64,000 nucleotides of DNA from JADHZC01 sp964409505 (GTDB taxonomy: Bacteria; Pseudomonadota; Alphaproteobacteria; Rickettsiales; Rickettsiaceae), in contig CAYPDK010000008.1 in the NCBI GenBank assembly GCA_964409505.1, positions 41,888-105,887 on the forward strand, in the 5' to 3' direction. Numbering within the stretch: position 1 is the first letter of the stretch; each line of letters starts with the position of its first letter. Under the pieces are notes generated by a model. The model ran no database searches, was not told the origin of the DNA, and worked only from the letters and a program-made list of their open reading frames with translations. Shown one piece after another: positions 35,526-43,286 of this stretch. Position numbers and translations under genes: made by a program.

Positions 35526-36887
35526 ATGTTAACGCAAAAATCAAGGGGTAGAATTGGTATATTTGGACTCGGAAGTACTGGGATTTCTTTATATATGTAT
35601 TTTAAAGATCAAATAGTAATTAATCTTTATTGTGATGATGATCTTACTCTGCAAAAAAATATTTTCGCAGAACGCTTTGGAAAAAGTAACTTAGTACCAA
35701 TCTCAGATGCAAGATGGAAATCTTTAGGTATAATTTACGTATCTCCTGGTGTTAGTCCAGATCATCTAATATTTTCTATTGCGTATGAAAACAAAATAGA
35801 AATTTCTTCGGATATAGATTTGTTTTATGAAAATAATATTAATTCTAAGTTTATATGTATCACGGGAACTAATGGTAAAAGTAGTACAACTTCTATCTCT
35901 TCACAAATTTTGTGTAAACACAATAAAGATCTAGAAATAGGAGGTAATATAGGAATTCCTGTTATGAGCTTACCTTTTAAAAAAGCAATTTATTTGCTTG
36001 AAATATCTTCTTTTCAAATAGATCTCATAAAATCTTTGAGGCCTTATATTTCTTTATGCCTTAATATTGCGCCTGATCACTTGGATAGATATTGTGATAT
36101 GGATCAATATATTCTTTCTAAAAAGAAAATTTTAGATTTATCTCAAATTATTGTCATAGGGATCAATAATAAATACTCAGAGAATTTATATTATCTTTTG
36201 ACAAAAAACATGAAAAATCATAAAAAACGAATAATAACCTTTAGTTGGAATGCTATTTATCCCTTTGCCTCAGATATATTGGTAACTTCTAAGAATGAGC
36301 TAGTGGATAATTATTTTGATTATAAAATATATTCAATTCCGAGGCTTAAAGGATTTTTTCATTATATGAATATTGCTGCTTGTTATATTATCTCAAGGCT
36401 TAATGGGATTTTTGCAAAAGACTTTATGGATAATTTGATTCAGGTAAATTTTTTGAAACATCGACTAGAATATTTGGGTTCAAAATTTGGTATATCATTT
36501 TACAATGATAGTAAGGCAACTAATAGTGATTCTGTTAAGTTTGCGCTTTCAAGTTTTCGAAATATTTTTTGGATACTTGGGGGATTAATTAAGGAGCATG
36601 ATTTTTCTTGTTTAGATCAATATTTATCTAATGTTAAGAAAGCTTATTTAATAGGTGAAAATGTTGATGTATTGTCTGAATATTTGATTAAAAATAGGAT
36701 TTCATATATTGTATGTTATTCTCTTGAATGTGCTGTAGAGAGATCTATTGCTGATGCTTCTTTAGAGTCTGCTGAAGAGATAAATATTATCTTGTCTCCT
36801 GCGTGCGCATCTTATGATCAGTTCAAAAATTTTCAAGAGAGGGGCAATATGTTTACGCAATATGTCACAGCATTTTTAAATTCATAA
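35526..36887 (+). CDS. murD: UDP-N-acetylmuramoyl-L-alanine--D-glutamate ligase
   Basis: 453-aa Mur ligase adding D-Glu to UDP-MurNAc-L-Ala. It has a Rossmann-like N-terminal domain (IGIFGLGSTGISLY), the ATP P-loop CITGTNGKSST near 113-123, a central-domain NIAPDHLDRY near 178-187, and the C-terminal NDSKATNSDSVKFAL and LSPACASYDQFKNFQERG of MurD. It is followed after 18 nt by ftsW, a usual murD-ftsW order, which shows peptidoglycan synthesis. Confidence 0.96.
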   Translation: MLTQKSRGRIGIFGLGSTGISLYMYFKDQIVINLYCDDDLTLQKNIFAERFGKSNLVPISDARWKSLGIIYVSPGVSPDHLIFSIAYENKIEISSDIDLFYENNINSKFICITGTNGKSSTTSISSQILCKHNKDLEIGGNIGIPVMSLPFKKAIYLLEISSFQIDLIKSLRPYISLCLNIAPDHLDRYCDMDQYILSKKKILDLSQIIVIGINNKYSENLYYLLTKNMKNHKKRIITFSWNAIYPFASDILVTSKNELVDNYFDYKIYSIPRLKGFFHYMNIAACYIISRLNGIFAKDFMDNLIQVNFLKHRLEYLGSKFGISFYNDSKATNSDSVKFALSSFRNIFWILGGLIKEHDFSCLDQYLSNVKKAYLIGENVDVLSEYLIKNRISYIVCYSLECAVERSIADASLESAEEINIILSPACASYDQFKNFQERGNMFTQYVTAFLNS

Positions 36888-36905
36888 ATTGGACTAAAAA
36901 ATATC

Positions 36906-38039
36906 ATGATAAGTATTGAAAGTTATCTTAAGTTGCGTCATAAGATACCAGATAAAATGATCTTGATTTCAATCATTATGATTTTTTGTTTTAGCTTGAT
37001 TTTAGTTAAAACTTCTAGTTATGCTGTATCTTCAAGACTTGGTGTTGGGAGTAATTACTTTGTTTTTAAACAGGGTATTTTCATTCTTATGTCACTTATT
37101 TTGATGTTACTTATTTATAATTTTTCTAATGAAACACGGATCAGAAAATTTTCCCTTAATTTTTTAATTATAAATTATTTTATACTTATTTTGACTAAAT
37201 TTTTTGGACAGGAAGTAAATGGAGCAAAGCGCTGGATTTATATTTTTCATGTCTCATATCAGGCATCTGAATTTGTAAAACCTTTCTTTTTTGTTACTAT
37301 AGCAAGAATTTTGGTTGATCATAGTGGATTTAGTAGAATTTTGTTCGCTTGTATAACTTATCTATTTTTAGTAGTTTTTTTGCTTATGCAGCCTGATTTT
37401 AGTACTCTGCTTATTATTTCTTTTTCTTTTATTATTCAAATCTTTATTTCTCGAGTACATATTTTATGGTTTTTACTTTTTTGTGCTAGTATATGTATTC
37501 TTTTTTTTATTTGTTATTTTACTATGCCTCATATTGCAAATAGGATTAATAATTATTTAAAGTATTCTAAAGTTCAAAATTATCAACTCAATCAGTCTAT
37601 TATGTCTTTTAAAAAGGGAGGATTTTATGGTGTGGGGCCTGGTGAGGGTGTGATAAAGGAGAGATTGCCGGATGCACATACAGATTTTATTTTTGCTGTT
37701 GTAGGTGAGGAGTTTGGTATGGTTGTTTGTTACATTATTGTAGCGATATATTTTTTTATATTTTGCAGAATCTTTTTTTTACTTTTTTATGTACAAGACC
37801 TTTTTAGAGTAATTTCTATTATAGGAATTGTGTCTCAAATTTTTATTCAGATTATTGTTAATATTGGAGTTGTTCTTGGAGTTGTACCTACTACTGGATT
37901 GCCTTTGCCTTTTATAAGTTATGGGGGATCGTCTATAGTATCTTATGGTATATCCTTTGCAATAATATTTGTGTTATTAAGAAAACAAATATCGTTTAAT
38001 TATTATAAAAAAGTTCGTACATTTGACTTAAATGCTTAA
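36906..38039 (+). CDS. ftsW: Cell division peptidoglycan polymerase FtsW
   Basis: 377-aa SEDS-family membrane protein with about ten helices; it polymerises lipid II at the division septum. Family marks are GAKRWI near 105, the QPDFST segment, GVGPGEGVIKERLPDAHTDF and the C-terminal PTTGLPLPFISYGGSS. The position after murD favours FtsW over the elongation paralogue RodA. Confidence 0.93.
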   Translation: MISIESYLKLRHKIPDKMILISIIMIFCFSLILVKTSSYAVSSRLGVGSNYFVFKQGIFILMSLILMLLIYNFSNETRIRKFSLNFLIINYFILILTKFFGQEVNGAKRWIYIFHVSYQASEFVKPFFFVTIARILVDHSGFSRILFACITYLFLVVFLLMQPDFSTLLIISFSFIIQIFISRVHILWFLLFCASICILFFICYFTMPHIANRINNYLKYSKVQNYQLNQSIMSFKKGGFYGVGPGEGVIKERLPDAHTDFIFAVVGEEFGMVVCYIIVAIYFFIFCRIFFLLFYVQDLFRVISIIGIVSQIFIQIIVNIGVVLGVVPTTGLPLPFISYGGSSIVSYGISFAIIFVLLRKQISFNYYKKVRTFDLNA

Positions 38040-38096
38040 TTGAGTGTAGAATTCAGAAATTCTTTAATTTTTATTTATTAAGTATGCAGTATTATA

Positions 38097-38675
38097 ATGT
38101 CTGAAAATATTACCCAATTTCAAAATTCTGAAGGCAAAACCGATAAAGCACCTAGCAATATTAAGCCTGAATCATCTAATAGTGATTCTCAGAGTCAAAA
38201 AAAAGAAACTTCTGAAAAAGAAACTTCTGAAAAAGAAAATATCTCTATACATGCTCAGTACATAAGAGACCTTTCTTTTGAACTTGTGATTCCTCCTTGG
38301 GAAATGGGTAACATTGAATCAGAGCCGCAAGTAGAGAGTAATATAGTAGTTAATACTAAAAAATTTCAAAATCATGATATATTTGAAGTATCTCTTAATG
38401 TAAAGACTACTCTTAAGAATCAAGAAAAGAATTTATTTATTCTTGAAATAGATTACGCAGGAGTATTTCAACTAAGTAATATTCCTAAGGAATCTGTCGA
38501 TCAGACATTGATGGTGTATTGTCCTAATATACTCTTTCCTTATGTAAGGCATATAATAGCTAACCTTGTCTCGGATGCGGGATTTAGACCAATATCTGTT
38601 AATCCCATTAATTTTTATGAGTTATACAAAGAATCCTTACAACAAAAAGGTGAAAATCTCAAAAAAGATACATAA
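38097..38675 (+). CDS. secB: Protein-export chaperone SecB with an N-terminal extension
   Basis: 192-aa tetrameric chaperone that delivers preproteins to SecA. The SecB core starts at about residue 50 (HAQYIRDLSFE, then VSLNVKTTLKN, EIDYAGVFQL, CPNILFPYVRHIIANLVSDAGF, INPINF-like end). Before it lies a Ser/Lys/Glu-rich tail of about 48 residues with a perfect duplication KETSE KETSE encoded by a 15-bp tandem repeat (38202-38231). The core is normal and should be functional. Confidence 0.95.
   Translation: MSENITQFQNSEGKTDKAPSNIKPESSNSDSQSQKKETSEKETSEKENISIHAQYIRDLSFELVIPPWEMGNIESEPQVESNIVVNTKKFQNHDIFEVSLNVKTTLKNQEKNLFILEIDYAGVFQLSNIPKESVDQTLMVYCPNILFPYVRHIIANLVSDAGFRPISVNPINFYELYKESLQQKGENLKKDT
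38202..38231. repeat. 15-bp tandem duplication in the secB N-terminal extension
   Basis: Two identical copies of AAAGAAACTTCTGAA lie end to end and encode KETSE twice in frame. A third copy begins (AAAGAAAA) and then diverges. This in-frame micro-duplication sits in a disordered tail. Confidence 0.95.
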
Positions 38676-39076
38676 CATATTCAAATGTTTAAAAGATGTA
38701 TATTATAAAGATAGCCTAGTTAAAAGATTTCTTTACAATCCTTTAGAATTTTTTTCTACAGGATTTTGTTCTCGGTTAGGAATAACACAAAATTTAATAC
38801 AAAAATTGATATTTTAACTTTTTAGGAAAAAAACAAAAAAGTAAAAATGTGAGACTATTTTCTTGTATAAATCTCCCTATTCTTGCGGTTTAATACTTTA
38901 AAATAGGAGATATTACATATAAATCTTGAAAAAGACAATTTAATAATGTAGACTTTAGGGAGTTAGTTTTTATCTGCGTTTTGTAGATGCATTTTTCAAA
39001 TTAATTAGGTTTATCTAATATCTAATATTTAGTGTTTTGCTTTAGCTGTAACGGGTTTTTAGCATAGAATTATTGT
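38676..39076. other. Gene-free stretch between secB and tRNA-Glu
   Basis: About 400 bp. The first 140 bp are covered by an open frame that starts inside secB and has no recognisable product. A hairpin with arms ATCTCCCTATT (38871-38881) and AATAGGAGAT (38902-38911), ten pairs with one bulged C and a 20-base loop, lies in the middle and is not followed by a T-run. The tRNA-Glu promoter must be in the last 100 bp. Confidence 0.5.
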
Positions 39077-39149
39077 GGCCCCTTCGTCTAGACGATCAGG
39101 ACATCACCCTTTCACGGTGAAAACACGGGTTTGATCCCCGTAGGGGTCA
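39077..39149 (+). tRNA. tRNA-Glu (anticodon TTC)
   Basis: 73-nt cloverleaf. The acceptor stem GGCCCCT pairs with AGGGGTC (one G-T), the anticodon stem TCACC/GGTGA encloses loop CTTTCAC with anticodon TTC, and the T-arm is ACGGG TTTGATC CCCGT. The discriminator is A; CCA is not encoded. It is followed after 81 bp by tatA. Confidence 0.97.
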
Positions 39150-39230
39150 TACAGTGCTTTTGTGGCTAGATCTGATTAACTTGATATTTGTATAAAAACT
39201 TTTGTTTAACATAATATTTGGGTTATTTTT

Positions 39231-39389
39231 ATGGGAGTAAGCATTGGACAATTATTAATAATTTTATTGATCATATTGGTACTTTTTGGAGCTGGTAGAT
39301 TGCCTCAGGTGATGACGGATTTAAGTAAGGGATTGAGACTCTTTAAAGAAGGTTTAAAAAAAGAAGATAGAAAAAGACATAAAAAGTAA
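39231..39389 (+). CDS. tatA: Twin-arginine translocase subunit TatA
   Basis: 52-aa protein with one N-terminal membrane helix (GQLLIILLIILVLFG, about 6-20), the conserved FGAGRLPQ hinge, then the amphipathic helix LSKGLRLFKEGLKK and a short basic tail. This is the pore-forming subunit of the Tat pathway, which exports folded proteins. Coding was read directly: ATG at 39231, TAA at 39387. tatB and tatC are not adjacent, as in Rickettsiales, where tat genes are scattered. Confidence 0.94.
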   Translation: MGVSIGQLLIILLIILVLFGAGRLPQVMTDLSKGLRLFKEGLKKEDRKRHKK

Positions 39390-39514
39390 TTTTTTACAAA
39401 TTTTTAGATGCTTAATATCCTCTACAAGTTAAGTACTTTGGTATTACTTCTCAGTATAGAAATTTTTTCTCCTATCTTTCTATTTTAATCAACGTACTTT
39501 GTTTATTAGTGAGA

Positions 39515-40468
39515 CTAAGAATTTTGTATAAGTTGTTCAATTAAATTGAATTTTTTTTTATAAAAATCATCTAAATCTTCAAAAGACACTAAATTTTTAT
39601 CTTTTAACTTATTGAAAAACCAAGTTTTTTGTCTTTTAGCATATTGTCTTGTTCTAACGACTGTCATATCTATTGCCTCCTTGAAAGAAATTTTGTTATC
39701 TAAATATAAAAAAATTTCTTTCAAACCAATCATATTTCGAGATAAATACCCAGATAAGGAATTATTGCTCCCATGAAAATGAGAGTATAACTTCTCTGCT
39801 TCCTCTATCCCACCGTTATGAAATATATAATCCACTCGTTTTGATAAAGAGAAATTAAGGAAATTTTTCTGAGCTACAAGAAGATATGTATCTACATCAC
39901 ATACCTCAATAGGTTTGATCAAATTTTCTTCTGTATAATAAGAATATATGGATTTTCCTGTTTGCAATATCACCTCATAAGCACGAAGAATCCTATGTGT
40001 ATCATTCTTATTTATATGACTCAAAACTAAAGGATCTTTTTTTACAAGACACTCAAAAAGTTTACGAATACCTACATTTTTGTATTTACTCCTGACATAT
40101 AACCTAACATCTTCTAAAATATCAGGAATATTATGATACCCATATATCAAGCTGTTTATATACATTCCACTTCCAGAAACAAGTATTGGTACTCTACCCC
40201 TGCCAAGAACACGAAAAATAATTTTGGCTGCATTTTGTGCATGTATCTTTGCAGATAAGTGCTGATTTAATTCTAAAAAATTATATAAATGATATGGTAA
40301 TTCTGCTTTCAACCTGGATTCTGGAGATACACTAATCGTCTCGCAATATTTATATACTTGCATTGAATCTAAATTTACTATTTCTCCTTTGATACGCAAC
40401 GCGAGTTCATGCGCAAATTCTGTTTTTCTAGACGATGTTGGACCACATATTAAAATCACCTTATTCAT
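39515..40468 (-). CDS. miaA: tRNA dimethylallyltransferase with an altered P-loop
   Basis: 317-aa enzyme that transfers a dimethylallyl group to A37 of tRNAs reading UNN codons, so it uses isoprenoid made from the mevalonate pathway. Family features are NLDSMQVYK near 34-42, the LVSGSGMYINSLIYG segment near 95-109 and the C-terminal TVVRTRQYAKRQKTWF. The N-terminal P-loop reads GPTSSRKT where the family has GPTASGKS: the glycine before the invariant Lys is Arg, by a clear AGA codon. Activity may be reduced, or the change tolerated because the substrate is a diphosphate. Confidence 0.92.
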   Translation of the reverse strand: MNKVILICGPTSSRKTEFAHELALRIKGEIVNLDSMQVYKYCETISVSPESRLKAELPYHLYNFLELNQHLSAKIHAQNAAKIIFRVLGRGRVPILVSGSGMYINSLIYGYHNIPDILEDVRLYVRSKYKNVGIRKLFECLVKKDPLVLSHINKNDTHRILRAYEVILQTGKSIYSYYTEENLIKPIEVCDVDTYLLVAQKNFLNFSLSKRVDYIFHNGGIEEAEKLYSHFHGSNNSLSGYLSRNMIGLKEIFLYLDNKISFKEAIDMTVVRTRQYAKRQKTWFFNKLKDKNLVSFEDLDDFYKKKFNLIEQLIQNS

Positions 40469-40536
40469 GGTATTTCAATAATAAATGAAAATAAACTAAT
40501 ATCTTATACAAGATCTAATAAAGTACAAAATATGCC

Positions 40537-41334
40537 TTATTTTTCCCATACAGAAATAACAGGAGCATGATCTGAGGGTTTAGATAGCTTCCTAAATTCT
40601 TCATCTATTATGGTAGATTTTAAATAATTCATCAAATTTGGTGTAGATAAAGTAAAATCAATTCTATATCCAAGATTTTTTTCAAATTTTCTACCCCTGT
40701 AATCCCACCAAGAAAATTTTTGATCTTTGGGATTTAATAACCTAAAATTATCTACAAATCCCCAATTAAAAAGGGCTCTCAATTTCCCCTTCTCTTGTAC
40801 ACTAAAACATATGTGCTCCTCTAATTCAGAAGGTTCATATACATCCAAATCAAAAGGAGCAATATTTAAGTCTCCTGCTAAGATAATTTTTTCATCAATT
40901 TTATCAAAAGACTCAATATATGAAGTAAAGGAATCATAAAATTGTATTTTTTTTCTAAAATGAGGATTTTCTTCACACACATGTTGACCATTGGGGCAAT
41001 ATAGAGAAATCACCCTAACAAATCCAATAACAGTATCTACTAAAATCTCTATAAATCTTGCCTCTTGTGTCAAAATATTACCTATAAAGGTTCTATTCAC
41101 TTCGGAGGCTCTGTTTTTAGATAAAATAGCTACCCCATTATATCTACTCTGTCCACAAACATAAATATTGTAATTTAAATGATCTAGCATATGACAAGGA
41201 AAATCACTATCTTCGCATTTTATCTCCTGTAGACACACAATATCTGGTGAATATTTTTCAATTAAATGCAACAAATGCTCTATTCTAGAACGTATGGAAT
41301 TTACATTCCAACTAATTACCGAAAATAACATCAA
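40537..41334 (-). CDS. xthA: Exodeoxyribonuclease III
   Basis: 265-aa AP endonuclease/3'-5' exonuclease for base excision repair. The metal site and catalytic residues are in SWNVNSIRSR near 8-17, LQEIKCED near 35-42, AGDLNIAPFDLDVY near 150 and the terminal KPSDHAPV. IDFTLSTP precedes the last motif. It lies on the same strand as miaA, 68 bp upstream of it. Confidence 0.96.
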   Translation of the reverse strand: MMLFSVISWNVNSIRSRIEHLLHLIEKYSPDIVCLQEIKCEDSDFPCHMLDHLNYNIYVCGQSRYNGVAILSKNRASEVNRTFIGNILTQEARFIEILVDTVIGFVRVISLYCPNGQHVCEENPHFRKKIQFYDSFTSYIESFDKIDEKIILAGDLNIAPFDLDVYEPSELEEHICFSVQEKGKLRALFNWGFVDNFRLLNPKDQKFSWWDYRGRKFEKNLGYRIDFTLSTPNLMNYLKSTIIDEEFRKLSKPSDHAPVISVWEK

Positions 41335-41451
41335 TAATAAAACTCACTCTACTAAATTGGTAAAATAGTATTTTATCATTTAAATATAAAGAAAAGAATT
41401 TAATCCTTCAACACTCAGAGAAAAAAGATCTATGAAAGAAGTAGTTAATAA

Positions 41452-41607
41452 ATGAGTTTTTTACTCAAAAAAGCTATTAAAACTAACAATAAAACCTTAA
41501 AAACTAAATTTTCAGAGTTTCCTTAGGCAATTGTCGGAATGTTTATACTAATACTTTTAACTGTTTCTAACAATGTGGAGCTATTATTAAAAATATTTTT
41601 AAAATAA
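41452..41607 (+). pseudogene. Remnant of a small membrane protein, interrupted by TAG
   Basis: An ATG at 41452 opens 24 codons (MSFLLKKAIKT...), then TAG at 41524-41526. The same frame continues for 26 codons with a clear membrane-helix character (AIVGMFILILLTVSNNVELL) and stops at 41605. The parent gene is not recognised. Chance cannot be excluded for such a short stretch. Confidence 0.3.
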
Positions 41608-41880
41608 TACTTTAAAGTAGACAAGCATAGAGCCAAAAATACCTAAACTGGTAATAAAATGCAAAAAATCTGCCCGTGGCATTAAAGACTACTTCAACTC
41701 TGTACTTGTTATTTAACACTATTATAAGTTGTGTATTTTAACAACCCCAAAATATTAAAAATATGTATCAATTTAGATAAAAAAAACAAAAAAGAGTATA
41801 AGTCTAGGGAAGGGGATGGGTATAGAATAAAAAAAACAGCTAGTGTGTAAAACAGCTTGGAGAGATATAGGGAATAATAA

Positions 41881-42033
41881 ATAGATCACAACAAAAATAC
41901 ACATATTATTAAAGATGTAACTAAATGTTTACTTACAGAAAAGGAAAACGAAAGGTTTTTAGCAGAAGTTTTAGACCTAGAGAAAGATGCTTATGTAAGT
42001 AGTAACGAATGTATTAGTGACTGTGTTTATTAG
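41881..42033 (+). pseudogene. Possible remnant of a ParD/CopG-like antitoxin
   Basis: A 50-codon open stretch with no ATG at its head ends at TAG 42031. Its second half reads LTEKENERFLAEVLDLEKD, then AYVSSNECISDCVY. This resembles the ParD pattern, L-T-x-E-x-x-x-F-(about 10)-Y-x-S-x-S-E-V-x-R-D. The toxin gene that would normally follow is absent. It is probably the decayed end of a toxin-antitoxin locus; confidence is low because of the length. Confidence 0.3.
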
Positions 42034-42137
42034 TGTGTAAAGTAAGTAGAGTATTTAATCAGCAATAGAAACATGAAAAATTTACTCTCTTGCTAACAAT
42101 CTAACATTGTCAACAAAGAAATCTATATATATATGCT

Positions 42138-43064
42138 TTAGTATGTGGAGGATGTTAAGGATAAAAACATTAAAAGTGCTGAGATTATAAATCCTAAATG
42201 AACATTTCTTTTAAATCTAGTAATACAATTATTAGCGTCTTTTATATCAAGAGTTTGTATTTGCCATATTACAAGAGTTATTATTTGCAATATAGCAAAT
42301 ATCTCTAATACTAATAAAAATTTTGACATGTGAGAGATGATATTATAACTGATAAATATAAGGCTAAAAAATGCTATATATCCTAAAAAAATGAATAATT
42401 TATATTTTTTATTTTCAAAAAATATTCCACTAGAATGAACTCCTAATTGTTTATCATCTTCTAAGTCTGCAAAAGAGTAGATAGTATCATAACTCAAGGT
42501 CCAAAATATACAACTTATATACACTAGTGATGATATATAATCAATCTTGCCAACAACGTAGGAATACCCAATTAGAGATCCTAGATTAAATGTAAGTCCT
42601 AAAAATATTTGTGGAATCGAAAATATTCTTTTCATAAAAGGGTAGATTAAGATCATAATAAAAGCTAAAGTGCCTATTAATATAGATATAAAATCTAATG
42701 ATATCAGAATATAAAGTGCTAAACTCAAAATTATCCCCAAAGGTATAAGAATATTTTTGATTTTAAGAGATTTATTTGCAAGTGGTCTATTTTTTGTTCT
42801 TTTAACTTTTGAGTCTATATTTTTGTCTACAATATCATTTATTAGGCAACCAGCACTTCGTGTAAGCACGCTACCTACAAAAAAGATAACTATTATTTTT
42901 ATCTTATCGCATAAGCTGAAGACATTACTTGTATTATGAAATCCGAACAATAGTCCAAAGAATGCAGGAAAAAATACCAATAGCAGACCAAAAACATTAA
43001 AAATTCTCATTAGAGACAACAGATTAAAAAAATAACTTTTTATGTTTAAAATACTTTTGTTCAT
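42138..43064 (-). CDS. ubiA: 4-hydroxybenzoate polyprenyltransferase
   Basis: 308-aa polytopic membrane enzyme that joins the polyprenyl tail to 4-hydroxybenzoate in ubiquinone synthesis. The two Asp-rich motifs that bind Mg-diphosphate are present: NDIVDKNIDSKVKRTKNRPL near 72-91 and SFADLEDDKQLGVHSSG near 196-212. It uses octaprenyl- or decaprenyl-diphosphate, itself built from isopentenyl diphosphate. It is divergent from valS. Confidence 0.95.
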   Translation of the reverse strand: MNKSILNIKSYFFNLLSLMRIFNVFGLLLVFFPAFFGLLFGFHNTSNVFSLCDKIKIIVIFFVGSVLTRSAGCLINDIVDKNIDSKVKRTKNRPLANKSLKIKNILIPLGIILSLALYILISLDFISILIGTLAFIMILIYPFMKRIFSIPQIFLGLTFNLGSLIGYSYVVGKIDYISSLVYISCIFWTLSYDTIYSFADLEDDKQLGVHSSGIFFENKKYKLFIFLGYIAFFSLIFISYNIISHMSKFLLVLEIFAILQIITLVIWQIQTLDIKDANNCITRFKRNVHLGFIISALLMFLSLTSSTY

Positions 43065-43286
43065 TTTATTTATGTCAAAAATAAATATTTAATTTATGAC
43101 TTTATCATATAATAATTTGGTACAGAATATAATCTAGCAGTCTTGTGCTAGAAGATGAACCTATTTTTAATGCAAAATCAAAAAAAAATTGTTATTTTGT
43201 ATAACTAGGTATTTATTAATATTCAATTTTATTAACATTCATTTAACATTCATATTTAGTACTAAATAATTATTTGGTGTGTCAAA

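Larger units (their letters stand above)
41335..42137. other. Gene-poor region with decayed coding fragments
   Basis: About 800 bp between xthA and ubiA without an intact gene, the longest such gap in the window. Three fragments look like former protein: 41452-41607 (+), which reads MSFLLKKAIKT... up to a TAG and then a hydrophobic segment AIVGMFILILLTVSNNVELL; 41599-41682 (-), a 27-residue hydrophobic piece MPRADFLHFITSLGIFG; and 41881-42033 (+), similar to a small antitoxin. Nothing else is recognised. Confidence 0.55.

Noticed and set aside
38566..38817. Open frame of 83 codons starting inside secB
   Set aside because: It overlaps secB in another frame, has no ribosome-binding site and its product matches nothing I know.
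41599..41682. 27-codon hydrophobic frame on the minus strand (MPRADFLHFITSLGIFG...)
   Set aside because: It is too short to call; it is mentioned only as part of the decayed region because its composition looks protein-like.
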